Assembly: GCA_948473115.1 (NCBI GenBank)
Contig: CAOKWI010000035.1
Coordinates: forward strand, 1-42,628
Direction of reading: 5' to 3'
Source of the DNA: an uncultured Lachnospiraceae bacterium
GTDB lineage: Bacteria > Bacillota > Clostridia > Lachnospirales > Lachnospiraceae
DNA length: 42,628 nucleotides
Positions within the stretch are counted from its first letter, which is position 1; each line of letters begins with the position of its first letter. Both the position numbers and the translations under genes were made by a program. Below the pieces are notes generated by a model. That model was not told where the DNA came from. It did no database searches and saw nothing but the letters and a program-made list of their open reading frames with translations. Below, piece after piece: positions 1 through 8,700 of this stretch.

Positions 1-198
1 GCGGCGCAGAATGCCGGAGGCAGACCCGCAGGAGCGCCCCAGGGTCAGCAGCGTCCCGCGGCGCAGGGACAGAGACCTCAGGGCAACAGACCTGCCCAGG
101 GTCAGCAGTCACCCGGATGGCAGTCCAAGAATTTTATGGCGGACGAGGACGAATTTGAGTTTGAATTCCTGAATTATGACGGGGATGACGAGAAATAG
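1..198 (+). CDS. C-terminal end of an unknown Gln/Pro/Gly-rich protein (partial)
   Basis: The frame is open from the first base of the window to a TAG at 196-198, giving the last 65 residues of a protein that begins outside. The visible part is low complexity: about 40 residues rich in Gln, Pro, Gly, Ala and Arg with repeated GQQ/GQRP units, then a short acidic aromatic tail (DEDEFEFEFLNYDGDDE). Such a tail suggests a disordered linker and a charged C-terminus. No domain is visible, so no function is assigned. An inverted repeat (GACGGGCAG 214-222 / CTGCCCGTC 235-243) follows the stop but lacks a T tract. Confidence 0.6.
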   Translation, partial: AAQNAGGRPAGAPQGQQRPAAQGQRPQGNRPAQGQQSPGWQSKNFMADEDEFEFEFLNYDGDDEK

Positions 199-267
199 GA
201 AATTGATAGGTATGACGGGCAGTGCGCATGGCGGCTGCCCGTCGCGTGGTCTACAGGAGGATGTGTT

Positions 268-2451
268 TTGAGGGAGTTATTTAAGAGCAGACTGTTCAGA
301 AGATTGTTCTATACCTATATTATTGTAATATTTACATGCCTGATCGTCTATACATCATTTATCATTTACGAAAATTACCAGATCAATAAGATCAAAAGGG
401 AGCGGAGAAGCGAACTGCTGCTGGACGAGGTGGGAAGCATCCTGGACAGGCGTTTTACCAATGCCCAGAATATTGTCCAGAATCTGAGCTATTCCACGGC
501 AATGAAACAGCTCTACATGAACAGCAAGCTTGGAACGGTACTGGATTCCTATAATCTGTTTATGATCCAGAGTGAACTGAAAAATACCATGGCTTCCGGC
601 GGGCTGTCCGTGTATAAGACCATCATTTTCCTCAATGGAAGCGACAAGGCGTATTCCAGCAGCGGCGTCATAAAGCTGAGCGGCGCGTTCAATGCCGAGA
701 ATGTGGAGTATCCCTATTTGGAGCTGGCCACCCTGAATGACGCTTTCGGCTTCGACAGCAAGCGCTATTCCTTTCAAAAGGAGTGTCTGCTGTACTGTGA
801 TGCCTATACCTATCAGAATGGCAGTGAGATTGGGACCATCTGTATTCTGTTTGACCTGAAAAATATGCGGAATGATCTGAACAGCGTGATCAGCAGCGGG
901 TACGGGCTGAGTATTTTGTATGGCGATGAGGAACTGATCGCCATGGGAGGGAAGGAGGGAAAGGTATTTTCCTCCGAATCCTCCTGCTGTCCAGACCTGT
1001 TTTATCAGGTATATGCCTCCCGGGAACCTTTTGCGGAGGAAAATGTTGTATTTTATATTCTGCTGGGCGTTATGGTGCTGATCTCCCTGGGGTTTGTGTA
1101 TCTGGCCTACAGGGAGAGCCGGAAATATTACATGCCCATAGACCATCTGGATCAGCTGGTGAAGGAGGAGAAGGGGCTCAGGGCTGCGGAAACTGACCGG
1201 AAGGGCATATTCAGCGGGAACGACGAGATGGAGAATCTGATTGACGGGATCCGTAATCTCATCGGAGAAAAGAACGGCTACAGGGAGAAGATGATGACCA
1301 TTACTCCCTATGCCCGCACGGGCGTGCTGCACTCCATGATCACGGGGGATATCGGCAGCGAGAATATCAGGATCCTCTCCAAGGAGCATTACATTGACCT
1401 GATCAAACCATACTTTATCGTGGGTGTCACTGACCTCGCGTATATCGGCGCGAAGACGGAGGAGGAGAATCACGGCGATGGGCTGAAAGAAGTGTTTCAG
1501 GTGATGGCGGAAACCTTTTCCACGGAGGAGGTCCGCATTGTCAGCTATTTCAGGGACAGCAGCCATGTGTTCCTGATCGCCAATGTGGAAAAGGAAGAAC
1601 CCATGGACGATCTGTTTTATCAGATACACAAATATCTGTGTACCGCGCTGGGGCAGGAGAATTATGCGGTGACCATGGGGGTGGATATCCTGCGGGAGGA
1701 CATCAATGAGCTTCAGGAGGCATGTGAGGGCGCCATGACCGCGCTGGACGGCATCCTGACCGACGGCAGGGGAGAGGTTTACTTCCTGGAGGAGAACAGC
1801 GGAAAGACGGCGGATTACTATTTTCCCACAAGCTTCCGCGAGAAATTAAAGAAGTATCTGGAGAAGGACCGAAAGGAGGAGCTGTGCGCCATGCTGGCGG
1901 ACATCTACCGGAGAAACTGGGATATGGGGGGCAATCCGGAGATGTACCGCGGGCTGATCGACGAGCTTCACCTCTCGATCATCAAGACCTTAAAGGAGAT
2001 CACGGAGCTGAACACCACCCATTTCAGCGTGGAGAAATACCGCGGGCTTGCCACCCTGCAGGAGGTCTTTGACTATTACAGCGCAGCCCTTTGTTCCATC
2101 GCGGATTCCCTCTATGAGCAGGCGGTGCAGGTCCAGGAGGATTCCCGGCTGGAGGATGAGATTCTGGCCTATATCGATGAGAACTGTTACGATACGGAGC
2201 TGTCCCTTCAAATGATCTCGGAGCATTTCAAGGTCAGCAGCAAATACCTGTCCCTGCTCTGCAGGAAACGGTATGATATGACGTATCTGCAGTATATACA
2301 GGACAAGAGGATTCGGAGGGCGGCACAGCTGCTCTCGGAAAAGAAATACAGTCTTTCAGAGATCGCGGTGATGTGCGGCTATGCGAATCAGCTGACCTTC
2401 CGCCGGAATTTTAAGAGTATTATGGGTGTAAACCCCAGCGATTACCGTTAA
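268..2451 (+). CDS. Membrane-bound AraC-family transcriptional regulator (sensor of carbohydrate operon 1)
   Basis: A 727-residue one-component regulator of the type that controls LplB/YtcP sugar importers. It has a basic N-terminus, a first membrane helix at about residues 13-34, an extracytoplasmic sensing region to about 262, a second helix at about 263-283, a long cytoplasmic linker, and a C-terminal AraC double helix-turn-helix at about 628-727 ending in FRRNFKSIMGVNPSDYR, the usual family signature. The start is a TTG at 268, chosen because AGGAGG at 255-260 sits 7 bases upstream; the ATG at 261 opens only a short frame. The inducing sugar is unknown. It is presumed to control the transporter that starts at 2912, from which it is separated by a terminator. 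Confidence 0.88.
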   Translation: MRELFKSRLFRRLFYTYIIVIFTCLIVYTSFIIYENYQINKIKRERRSELLLDEVGSILDRRFTNAQNIVQNLSYSTAMKQLYMNSKLGTVLDSYNLFMIQSELKNTMASGGLSVYKTIIFLNGSDKAYSSSGVIKLSGAFNAENVEYPYLELATLNDAFGFDSKRYSFQKECLLYCDAYTYQNGSEIGTICILFDLKNMRNDLNSVISSGYGLSILYGDEELIAMGGKEGKVFSSESSCCPDLFYQVYASREPFAEENVVFYILLGVMVLISLGFVYLAYRESRKYYMPIDHLDQLVKEEKGLRAAETDRKGIFSGNDEMENLIDGIRNLIGEKNGYREKMMTITPYARTGVLHSMITGDIGSENIRILSKEHYIDLIKPYFIVGVTDLAYIGAKTEEENHGDGLKEVFQVMAETFSTEEVRIVSYFRDSSHVFLIANVEKEEPMDDLFYQIHKYLCTALGQENYAVTMGVDILREDINELQEACEGAMTALDGILTDGRGEVYFLEENSGKTADYYFPTSFREKLKKYLEKDRKEELCAMLADIYRRNWDMGGNPEMYRGLIDELHLSIIKTLKEITELNTTHFSVEKYRGLATLQEVFDYYSAALCSIADSLYEQAVQVQEDSRLEDEILAYIDENCYDTELSLQMISEHFKVSSKYLSLLCRKRYDMTYLQYIQDKRIRRAAQLLSEKKYSLSEIAVMCGYANQLTFRRNFKSIMGVNPSDYR

Positions 2452-2454
2452 GTT

Positions 2455-2582
2455 ATTGCCACCGCACAGGTGGCAATATTGTAAAGATTCAAAAAAGGAA
2501 CGGGGAGACCTGAGTCATAAAGAGGTAAAAAATGATGCATCCTGAGCAGGAGATTCATTTTTTACCTTTTTTATTTGTTCAA
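2455..2582 (+). terminator. Two hairpins after the AraC gene; the second is an intrinsic terminator
   Basis: Directly after the stop, ATTGCCACC (2455-2463) pairs with GGTGGCAAT (2469-2477) around a 5-nt loop, without a T tract. A second 13-bp perfect stem, AGGTAAAAAATGA (2523-2535) with TCATTTTTTACCT (2565-2577), runs straight into a T tract and should end transcription. Confidence 0.75.
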
Positions 2583-2716
2583 ATTGACCATTCCGTTTTT
2601 GATTCTGTACAGGACTTTGGTGAAAATGTATGATAAGGGTGCTTCGGGAGGACACACAGAAGTAAAAGTCACCATAAGGAAGCTGAAAGAAATAACCTGA
2701 TAAATTTTACGATGGA

Positions 2717-2846
2717 TGAATTGGCAGAGGCGAGGCGGAAGAGGGAAGCGTAGTGGGCTACGCTGACCGATGGTGCTGTGTGCCAGTGGCACACGTCCAG
2801 CACGGACCGAAGCGGAGCGGAGACCAACGAAGCATATGCCAATTCA
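2717..2846. repeat. 130-bp intergenic element with TGAATTGGCA terminal inverted repeats
   Basis: The ends are a perfect 10-bp inverted repeat (TGAATTGGCA 2717-2726, TGCCAATTCA 2837-2846). The interior includes GCGTAGTGGGCTACG and neighbouring bases that match, in reverse complement, the core of the element at 17883-18048 over roughly 40 bases. It has no credible coding potential and occupies most of the 460-bp gap before the permease gene. Confidence 0.65.
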
Positions 2847-2911
2847 GACAAGTAAAATAGCAGGTTATTTCTTGAAGATTCCTAAACAGTATAGAAAAGG
2901 CGGTATGGATT

Positions 2912-3841
2912 ATGAAGGCTGAAACAAAGCGCAGATGGAAAAAGAACTTAAAGCGCGACAAGTACTTATTGATCATGATTCTGCCGGTGATCATCTACTA
3001 TTTAGTATTTTGCTATTTCCCCATGACGGGGTTGTACATGGCGTTCACTAATTACAGGATGGGCTCCGGGCTGGCAGGAATCTTTAACAGTGAATTTGTG
3101 GGACTGAAATGGTTCAGGCAGTTTTTCGGTTCGGTGTACGCGTGGAGGCTGGTGAGGAATACCTTCCTGCTTTCCTTTTACTCCCTGATCTTCGGTTTTC
3201 CCATTCCGATCCTGTTTGCAGTGGCGGTGACGCAGCTGCGCAGCAAGAGGCTTCAGAAGGTGGTGCAGGTTTCCACGTATCTGCCGTATTTCATTTCCAC
3301 TGTGGTGGTGTGCGGTATGATCAACAACTTCCTGTCACCCTCCAGCGGTATCATCAATCAGCTTTTGAACGCGGTGGGCATTGACAGCATCAACTTTATG
3401 AGCCTGCCGGAATGGTTCCGGCCCATCTATGTGATATCGGGATCCTGGCAGAGCTTCGGATTTAACTCCATCATCTTTGTGGCGGCGATCATGGGTATTT
3501 CCCCGGATCTGTACGAGGCTATGAGGATGGACGGGGCGAACAAGCGCCAGGTGATCTGGCATCTGGTACTGCCCAGCATCAAGCCCACCATCATCCTTTT
3601 GCTGATCATGACGCTGGGGAGCATGATGAGCGTAGGCTTTGAGAAAGTATACCTTCTATATAACACGGCGGTATATGAAACGGCGGATGTGATCCAGACC
3701 TATGTGTACAGACAGGGTATCCAGAGCAATAATTACAGCTACGCGTCTGCGGTAGGGCTTTTTAACTCGGTGGTAAATTTCACGATCGTATTTGCGGCGA
3801 ACAAGCTGAGCCGGAAATTGACAGATACGGCGATCTGGTAG
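2912..3841 (+). CDS. ABC sugar transporter permease, LplB-type
   Basis: One of two membrane subunits of a binding-protein-dependent carbohydrate importer. The 309-residue protein has a basic cytoplasmic N-terminus, a first membrane helix at about residues 18-40, several further hydrophobic helices, and the EAA-type loop that contacts the ATPase at about 200-222 (YEAMRMDGANKRQVIWHLVLP). Length and motif order match the LplB family of oligosaccharide permeases. A purine-rich AAAAGGCGG lies upstream of the ATG. It is followed by the second permease and the binding protein. No ATPase gene is present in the window; in this family one shared MsmK-like ATPase elsewhere often serves many importers. 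Confidence 0.9.
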   Translation: MKAETKRRWKKNLKRDKYLLIMILPVIIYYLVFCYFPMTGLYMAFTNYRMGSGLAGIFNSEFVGLKWFRQFFGSVYAWRLVRNTFLLSFYSLIFGFPIPILFAVAVTQLRSKRLQKVVQVSTYLPYFISTVVVCGMINNFLSPSSGIINQLLNAVGIDSINFMSLPEWFRPIYVISGSWQSFGFNSIIFVAAIMGISPDLYEAMRMDGANKRQVIWHLVLPSIKPTIILLLIMTLGSMMSVGFEKVYLLYNTAVYETADVIQTYVYRQGIQSNNYSYASAVGLFNSVVNFTIVFAANKLSRKLTDTAIW

Positions 3842-3849
3842 GAGGCATA

Positions 3850-3958
3850 GTGTGAAAATGCATTTTCACACGGCGATTTGTGTCTGCGCGTTGCTTGCCA
3901 CAAAGTCGCTTATGCGCAGTCTCAACAAAGTTGAAACCAAAGCAGCGCAGAAATGAGG
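3850..3958 (+). repeat. Intercistronic structured element, copy 1
   Basis: It begins with a perfect 22-bp palindrome (GTGTGAAAATG 3850-3860 with CATTTTCACAC 3861-3871) and ends at the ribosome site of the next gene. Internal pairings include GCGATTTGTG with CACAAAGTCGC (one bulge) and CTGCGC with GCGCAG. A second copy lies at 4948-5057; the two differ after the leading hairpin almost only by transitions, several of which keep base pairs. Confidence 0.75.
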
Positions 3959-3964
3959 ATTGAT

Positions 3965-4873
3965 ATGGCACAGATAAAAAGAAGATACTTAAAGGTGAAA
4001 AGTCAGCCCTTGGGCGACACGGTCTTTGATGTGATCGTCTCCCTGCTGCTGTTTCTGGCATTGCTGGTATGTGTGTATCCCTTCCTGTATGTGGTCAGCG
4101 TTTCCCTGAGCTCCGGGGAGGCGGTAAATAAGGGGCTGGTGGTGCTGCTGCCTGTGGACCTGAATTTTGACGCGCTGACGAAGGTCCTGAATTACAAGCA
4201 GCTGTGGACCTCCTATGGGAATACATTTTTCTATACCATAGTGGGAACCTTTTTCAATATTGTATTTACCTGTCTGGCGGCATACCCGCTGTCCAGGAAG
4301 CACTTCTGTCTCAGGAAGCAGCTGAATTTCCTGCTGGCGTTTACCATGTACTTTTCCGGCGGGCTGATCCCCATCTACATTGTGGTGACGGGGCTGGGGC
4401 TTTACAACACGAGATGGTCCATGATCCTTCCGGTATTGATCAGTGCGTACAATGTGATGATCTGCCGGTCCGCTTTCGAGGCGATCTCAGAGGAATTGTT
4501 CGAGGAGGCGGCGCTGGAGGGAGCCAATGACTTTACCATCATGACGGGGATCGCCGTTCCGCTGATCAAACCCACTCTGGCCGTGCTGACGCTGTATTAC
4601 GCGGTGGCCAGGTACAATGATTTCTTTAACGCAATGCTCTATATCAGCAAGAAGGAGCTGGAGCCGCTGCAGCTTTTCCTGCGCAGGATCCTGCTGGAGG
4701 CCAGCGCGGAGATCATGCAGACCACAAGTGTCACCATGGCGGCTGCCAGTCAGTCATCCATCCAGGTGAGGTATGTGTGCATTGTGGTTTCAGTAGTCCC
4801 GATCATGCTGGTAGTGCCCTTTGTACAGAAGTACCTGGTGGAAGGCACCATGCTGGGGGCAGTCAAAGGTTAA
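3965..4873 (+). CDS. ABC sugar transporter permease, YtcP/AraQ-type
   Basis: Second membrane subunit of importer 1, 302 residues from ATG 3965. That start is preferred over the in-frame ATG at 3953 because ATGAGG (3953-3958) makes a ribosome site 6 bases upstream. Membrane helices are visible at about residues 20-45 and through the rest of the protein; the EAA loop reads LFEEAALEGANDFTIMTGIAVP. The C-terminus ending LVEGTMLGAVKG is typical of this subfamily. It follows the first permease across structured element copy 1 and is followed by copy 2 and the binding protein. Confidence 0.9.
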   Translation: MAQIKRRYLKVKSQPLGDTVFDVIVSLLLFLALLVCVYPFLYVVSVSLSSGEAVNKGLVVLLPVDLNFDALTKVLNYKQLWTSYGNTFFYTIVGTFFNIVFTCLAAYPLSRKHFCLRKQLNFLLAFTMYFSGGLIPIYIVVTGLGLYNTRWSMILPVLISAYNVMICRSAFEAISEELFEEAALEGANDFTIMTGIAVPLIKPTLAVLTLYYAVARYNDFFNAMLYISKKELEPLQLFLRRILLEASAEIMQTTSVTMAAASQSSIQVRYVCIVVSVVPIMLVVPFVQKYLVEGTMLGAVKG

Positions 4874-4947
4874 CAGCGGTTTACGCTTTAACATAAAGTC
4901 CGCAATAAGCGGCAGAATGGCTGACATTTTGGAAGCCAAGGGAGTTG

Positions 4948-5057
4948 GTGTGAAAAAGTCATTTTCACACAGCGATTTGTGTCTGTGCGCTGCTTGCCAC
5001 AAAGTCGCTTGTGCATAGTCTCGACAAGGTTGGGACCAGAGCAGCGCAGAAATGAGG
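4948..5057 (+). repeat. Intercistronic structured element, copy 2
   Basis: It opens with GTGTGAAAA ... TTTTCACAC (4948-4970) and continues about 87 bases that match copy 1 with 11 differences, all A/G or C/T changes. CTGTGC ... GCATAG replaces CTGCGC ... GCGCAG, which includes a C-G to U-A double change. It ends in GAGG, the ribosome site of the lipoprotein gene. Confidence 0.75.
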
Positions 5058-5063
5058 TTTAGA

Positions 5064-6681
5064 ATGAAAAAGAACAAATTTTTGGCAATGTCCATGGCGG
5101 CTGTAATGGCTGCCGGTATGCTGGCAGGCTGCGGTTCCGGTTCCGACGGCGGAAATTCCGGTTCGTCCGCAGCTGCGGGAGGGGCTGACAGCACGGGGTA
5201 TACCTATGCGGGAGAGGCGCCCATCACGAAGGAAGACGGCGCCACCCTGAAAATCCTGGCACAGACGTCCAATTACACCAATGTGGATATTTGCCAGTGC
5301 GGAGATCGTGGAGACCGTTATCGCCAACGCAGGGATTACTGTTGACTGGCAGCTGGTGGATTACAATAATTACGCCGACTCGGTAGGCCCCATGCTGACC
5401 ACCGGAGCCGTGGATGCGGACATCGTCCTGCTTCCCGACCAGGATCCCAACCAGACCTACATCAAGTCCGGTATGTTTGTGGCTCTGGACAATTATTTCA
5501 GCGTAATGCCCAACTTCTCCAAATGGCTGGATGCGAACCCTGTGATCAAGGCGGAGCTCACTGCGGAGGACGGCCATATTTATTATGTGCCCGGCACTAA
5601 CGTAGGCAAGGATTACCAGCCCGTGCTGATGTACAACCAGAAATGGCTGGATGCTGCAGGGATGGAGGCGCCTGAGACACTGGATGATTTCGTCACACTG
5701 CTGCGCTACTTTAAGGACAATGACATGAACGGCAACGGAAAGACTGACGATGAGATCCCCATGAGCATCATGGCAGACTATCTGCCCTATATGTTCGGTC
5801 CCGCTTTCGGGCTGGATATCGTCAGCGGATTCCAGGCGGACGCGGACGGCAATGTTGTCTACGCTTACGCTGATTCCGAGAACTTCAAGGCATATCTGGA
5901 GTTCCTGAACGGCCTTTATGCGGAAGGTCTGCTGGAAGTGGAGTATACCTCCCTGGACAGGGATCAGGTGATCGAACGTATCTCCAACGACCTGACCGGT
6001 GTCGCTTTCGACTTCAGCTGGGCCATGTCCATGATGTACAGCAATGTGCTTCCCTATTATGACGGGACGGCCGATACCGCGTTTGTGGGCGCTGCACCCC
6101 TGTCCTCCGCTGATTATAAGGGCTTCTATGTAGGCCGTGTGGAGCTGGGCAATATGTTTGGTGTCAACGCTTCCTCCTCCAAGGTGGAGCTGGCGTGCAA
6201 GTTCCTGGATTATGCCATGAGCGAGCCCTGCCAGGAGATGTACCAGTGGGGCATCGAGGGTGAGAGCTATACCGTGGATGCTTCCGGAAATAAGTCTTAC
6301 ACAGAGCAGGCAAGCGACAATGACTGGCTGCAGCAGCTGGGAATCAATCCTTCCTTCGTATTCCCCGCACAGCAGTCCGTGGTTTCCACCGACGCGCTGG
6401 TGGCAGACTGGCACGCAGAGTGTAATGCATGGCAGGAGCAGTTCGTGGTAGATCCCTGGCCCTTCATCTACTCTACCGCCGACGAGTCCGAAGTCATCAA
6501 CACTTATATGGTGGATATCGAGACCTATGTAAATGAAAATGCAACAGCGTTTATCACAGGCACAAAGAGCCTTGACAACTTCGACAGCTACATCGAGGGA
6601 CTGGACGCCCTGAAACTGCAGGAGGTACTGACCGTGAAGCAGAATCAGTACAGCCGTTATTATGAGGCGCTGAATAAATAG
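5064..6681 (+). pseudogene. Extracellular solute-binding lipoprotein of importer 1, broken by a +1 frameshift
   Basis: ATG 5064 (with GAGG at 5054-5057) opens a lipoprotein: MKKNK, a hydrophobic signal, then the lipobox LAGC and a Gly/Ser-rich linker. This frame reads ...SNYTNVDI and then ends early at 5345. The rest of a group 1 sugar-binding protein continues in another frame from about 5290 to 6681 (ASAEIVETVIANAGI...). Removing one T from the TTT at 5290-5292 joins the two into an unbroken protein of about 538 residues, the normal length for LipO-type binding proteins of LplB/YtcP systems. Everything else looks intact (for example the EF-hand-like DNDMNGNGKTDDEIP). So it is either a very recent mutation or a sequencing or assembly error in a short T run. 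Confidence 0.85.
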
Positions 6682-6718
6682 GATCCTTGTAAATAAAGCA
6701 GTCATATGATAAGATATA

Positions 6719-6758
6719 GGAACCGGAAATGCCGACATACGGGCGTTTCCGGTTCTTT
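6719..6758 (+). terminator. Intrinsic terminator after the binding-protein gene
   Basis: GAACCGGAAA (6720-6729) pairs with TTTCCGGTTC (6746-6755), with additional GCC/GGC pairing inside, followed by TTT. It ends importer operon 1. The remaining bases to the next gene hold two direct copies of TGAGCAAACATTGCT near 6808-6842 and no other clear feature. Confidence 0.75.
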
Positions 6759-6975
6759 AACAGCTTAGGAACTGTTAAGGAATAATTTTGCAATTTGTTT
6801 GTTCCTGTGAGCAAACATTGCTTGTTGAGCAAACATTGCTCGTTGAGCAATGGGGAAATTATTATGCAGCGGTTGGTGACCAGACGGTTTTTAAGACGCC
6901 GTCACGGCCGCCGTCGGCCTTCGCACGGCGCGGGACATGAGGATGCATGAGGAATTGACAGCGGAAAGGAATGGG

Positions 6976-8058
6976 ATGGAAATGGAAAAACAGGAAAACG
7001 GAAACAGGACGATCCACATAGAAAAATATTACGGCAGTCTGCGGGGAATGATGAAAAAGTATGAAAAAAGCGCCAGAAGCGGATGCTTCCGGGGAAATAC
7101 CCTGGAGGAGTTTACAAGCTGGCAGCGGGAGCTGCGCGGGCGGCTGGGGGAACTGGTCGGGCTGCCCCGGATGGAGCAGTGTGAGCCGGAGGCGGAGGTA
7201 GTCGAGTGTGTCCGGGTAGAAGAGGGGATTTGCAGGGAGAAGGTGCTGCTCCAGGTGGAACCGGAGGTCTGGATGCCGGTGTACATCCTGATCCCTGAGA
7301 AGGAGCCGGAGGGAGTCTTCCTGGCGCTGCCCGGCCATATGGGAGCGGGAAAGTACAGCGTGGCAGGCTGCCGTGAGATTCCTGCTGTAAGGGACAGCAT
7401 TGAGAGGTTTCATTATGACTACGGCTTACAGCTGGCCCGCAGGGGATATGTGGCGCTGTGCCCGGACAACAGGGGATTCGGGGAACGCAGGGACGAGGCT
7501 TTGCAGGGGGATTCGGAGGAGCAGTTCCTGAACAGCACCTGCTTCCAGCTGGCGCATATGGCGGAGCCTTTGGGGCAGACTGTGATAGGGATGTGTACCT
7601 GGGACGCCATGCGGCTCATTGATTATGTCTGCCAGCGGGGACAATGGGATACGGGGAATCTGGGCTGTGTGGGCTTTTCCGGCGGGGGCATGCAGGCGCT
7701 CTGGCTGGCTGCCCTGGATGAGCGTGTGAAGAGGACGGTGGTCAGCGGTTATCTGTACGGTTATCGGGACTCCCTGCTGGCATTGAACGGAAACTGCAGC
7801 TGCAATTACGTGCCCGGACTGTGGCAGCTTGCGGATATGTGCGATATCGGCTCCCTGATTGCGCCCAGGCAATTCATTGTCCAGTCCTGCCGGGAGGATC
7901 ATCTGAACGGGGAGAGAGGGCTGGAAAATGTCTATGAGCAGACGGATGTCATCCGGAGGGCTTATGCCCTTTGCTGCAGGGAATCCCTGTTTACTCACGA
8001 CATACGGGAGGGGGGACACTGCTTCCACCCGGAGGTGCTGGATCTGCTGCTTCATTAG
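6976..8058 (+). CDS. Alpha/beta-hydrolase esterase (acetyl-xylan-esterase/dienelactone-hydrolase-like)
   Basis: A cytosolic serine hydrolase of about 360 residues, probably removing acyl groups from imported sugars. The nucleophile elbow GFSGGG lies at about residues 235-240 and the catalytic His is probably in EGGHCFH near the C-terminus. An oxyanion-type segment LALPGHMGAGKYS and RRGYVALCPDNRGFGER are typical of the AXE1/abhydrolase_7 group. No signal peptide is visible. Start ATG 6976 is preferred for AAAGGA at 6965-6970; in-frame ATGs at 6937 and 6943 lack a ribosome site. It follows importer 1, which suggests a role in processing the same substrate, but the substrate is not known. Confidence 0.75.
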   Translation: MEMEKQENGNRTIHIEKYYGSLRGMMKKYEKSARSGCFRGNTLEEFTSWQRELRGRLGELVGLPRMEQCEPEAEVVECVRVEEGICREKVLLQVEPEVWMPVYILIPEKEPEGVFLALPGHMGAGKYSVAGCREIPAVRDSIERFHYDYGLQLARRGYVALCPDNRGFGERRDEALQGDSEEQFLNSTCFQLAHMAEPLGQTVIGMCTWDAMRLIDYVCQRGQWDTGNLGCVGFSGGGMQALWLAALDERVKRTVVSGYLYGYRDSLLALNGNCSCNYVPGLWQLADMCDIGSLIAPRQFIVQSCREDHLNGERGLENVYEQTDVIRRAYALCCRESLFTHDIREGGHCFHPEVLDLLLH

Positions 8059-8130
8059 CCTGCACTGTCCCCTCAGGCATTGACAGGAACTGATCGCTGC
8101 CCTGGATTTGTCTGCCTCCGGAAACAAAGG

Positions 8131-8174
8131 TTGACAGGAGTGATATCTGTGCTATGATAGGTATATCAGATATC
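8131..8174 (+). promoter_or_regulatory. SigA-type promoter and probable operator of the GntR gene
   Basis: TTGACA (8131-8136), a 16-base spacer and TATGAT (8153-8158) make a near-consensus promoter. An 8-bp inverted repeat, GATATCTG (8142-8149) and CAGATATC (8167-8174), brackets the -10 box, as expected of a self-repressing GntR regulator. Confidence 0.7.
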
Positions 8175-8177
8175 GCT

Positions 8178-8257
8178 CATGAAATGATTCGCAATCAGCG
8201 CTTTGTGTGTGGGCATCCACGTATAGCTTTTGAATCATTTCATGGCTGAACTGTTAT
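8178..8257. repeat. Hairpin repeat ending in GGCTGAACTGTTAT, related to the element at 12388-12467
   Basis: A perfect 13-bp stem, CATGAAATGATTC (8178-8190) with GAATCATTTCATG (8232-8244), encloses a 41-nt loop. Loop core GCGCTTTGTGTG..GCATCCACG, the flank CGCTCATG and the tail GCTGAACTGTTA are shared with 12388-12467, but the stem bases differ there while still pairing. Confidence 0.65.
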
Positions 8258-8291
8258 GAACTCATATACAGCGGACGAAAGGGGAACTCTC

Positions 8292-8660
8292 ATGATAATA
8301 GAAGTGGATTTCAACAGTGATGAAGCGCTATATATACAGTTGTATAATCAGATTATCATGGGAATCGCGACCTCGCAGTTCCAGGAGGGGGATTCCCTTC
8401 CCAGTGTCCGGCAGATGGCGGATTCCATAGGGATCAATATGCACACGGTGAACAAGGCGTATACGGTACTGAAGGAAGAAGGCTTTGTCAAGGTGGACAG
8501 GCGCAGGGGAGCCGTCATTGCGATTGACGCGGACCGCATGCGGACGCTGGAGGAACTGAAAAAGCAGCTGCAGGTCATTCTGGCAAAGAGCATCTGCAAA
8601 AATATCTCCAAGGAGGAGATACATGAGCTGATTGAAGAGATCTATGAGGACTATACTTAA
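8292..8660 (+). CDS. GntR-family transcriptional regulator, YtrA subfamily
   Basis: A 122-residue repressor: winged helix at about residues 10-75 (EGDSLPSVRQMADSIGINMHTVNKAYTVLKEEGFVKVDRRRGAVI), followed by a short helical tail for dimerisation, as in YtrA-type proteins that lack a large ligand domain. ATG 8292 is preferred because AGGGG at 8280-8284 precedes it and the protein then begins MIIEVDF, typical for the family. The gene sits 40 bases upstream of clpC and is probably co-transcribed with it. Such regulators often control adjacent ABC transporters; here the partner is a Clp ATPase, so its regulon is unclear. Confidence 0.88.
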   Translation: MIIEVDFNSDEALYIQLYNQIIMGIATSQFQEGDSLPSVRQMADSIGINMHTVNKAYTVLKEEGFVKVDRRRGAVIAIDADRMRTLEELKKQLQVILAKSICKNISKEEIHELIEEIYEDYT

Positions 8661-8700
8661 TAGAAAGGAAGCATATTCTATATAGACGGAGGTTTGATAT

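Noticed and set aside
2584..2634. Promoter before importer 1 (TTGACC with a possible TATGAT)
   Set aside because: No -10 box at proper spacing from TTGACC, and no -35 at proper spacing from TATGAT.
5224..6738. Open frame of 504 codons on the - strand
   Set aside because: It is antisense to the binding-protein gene; no ribosome site or family pattern, and the + strand encodes a clear solute-binding protein.
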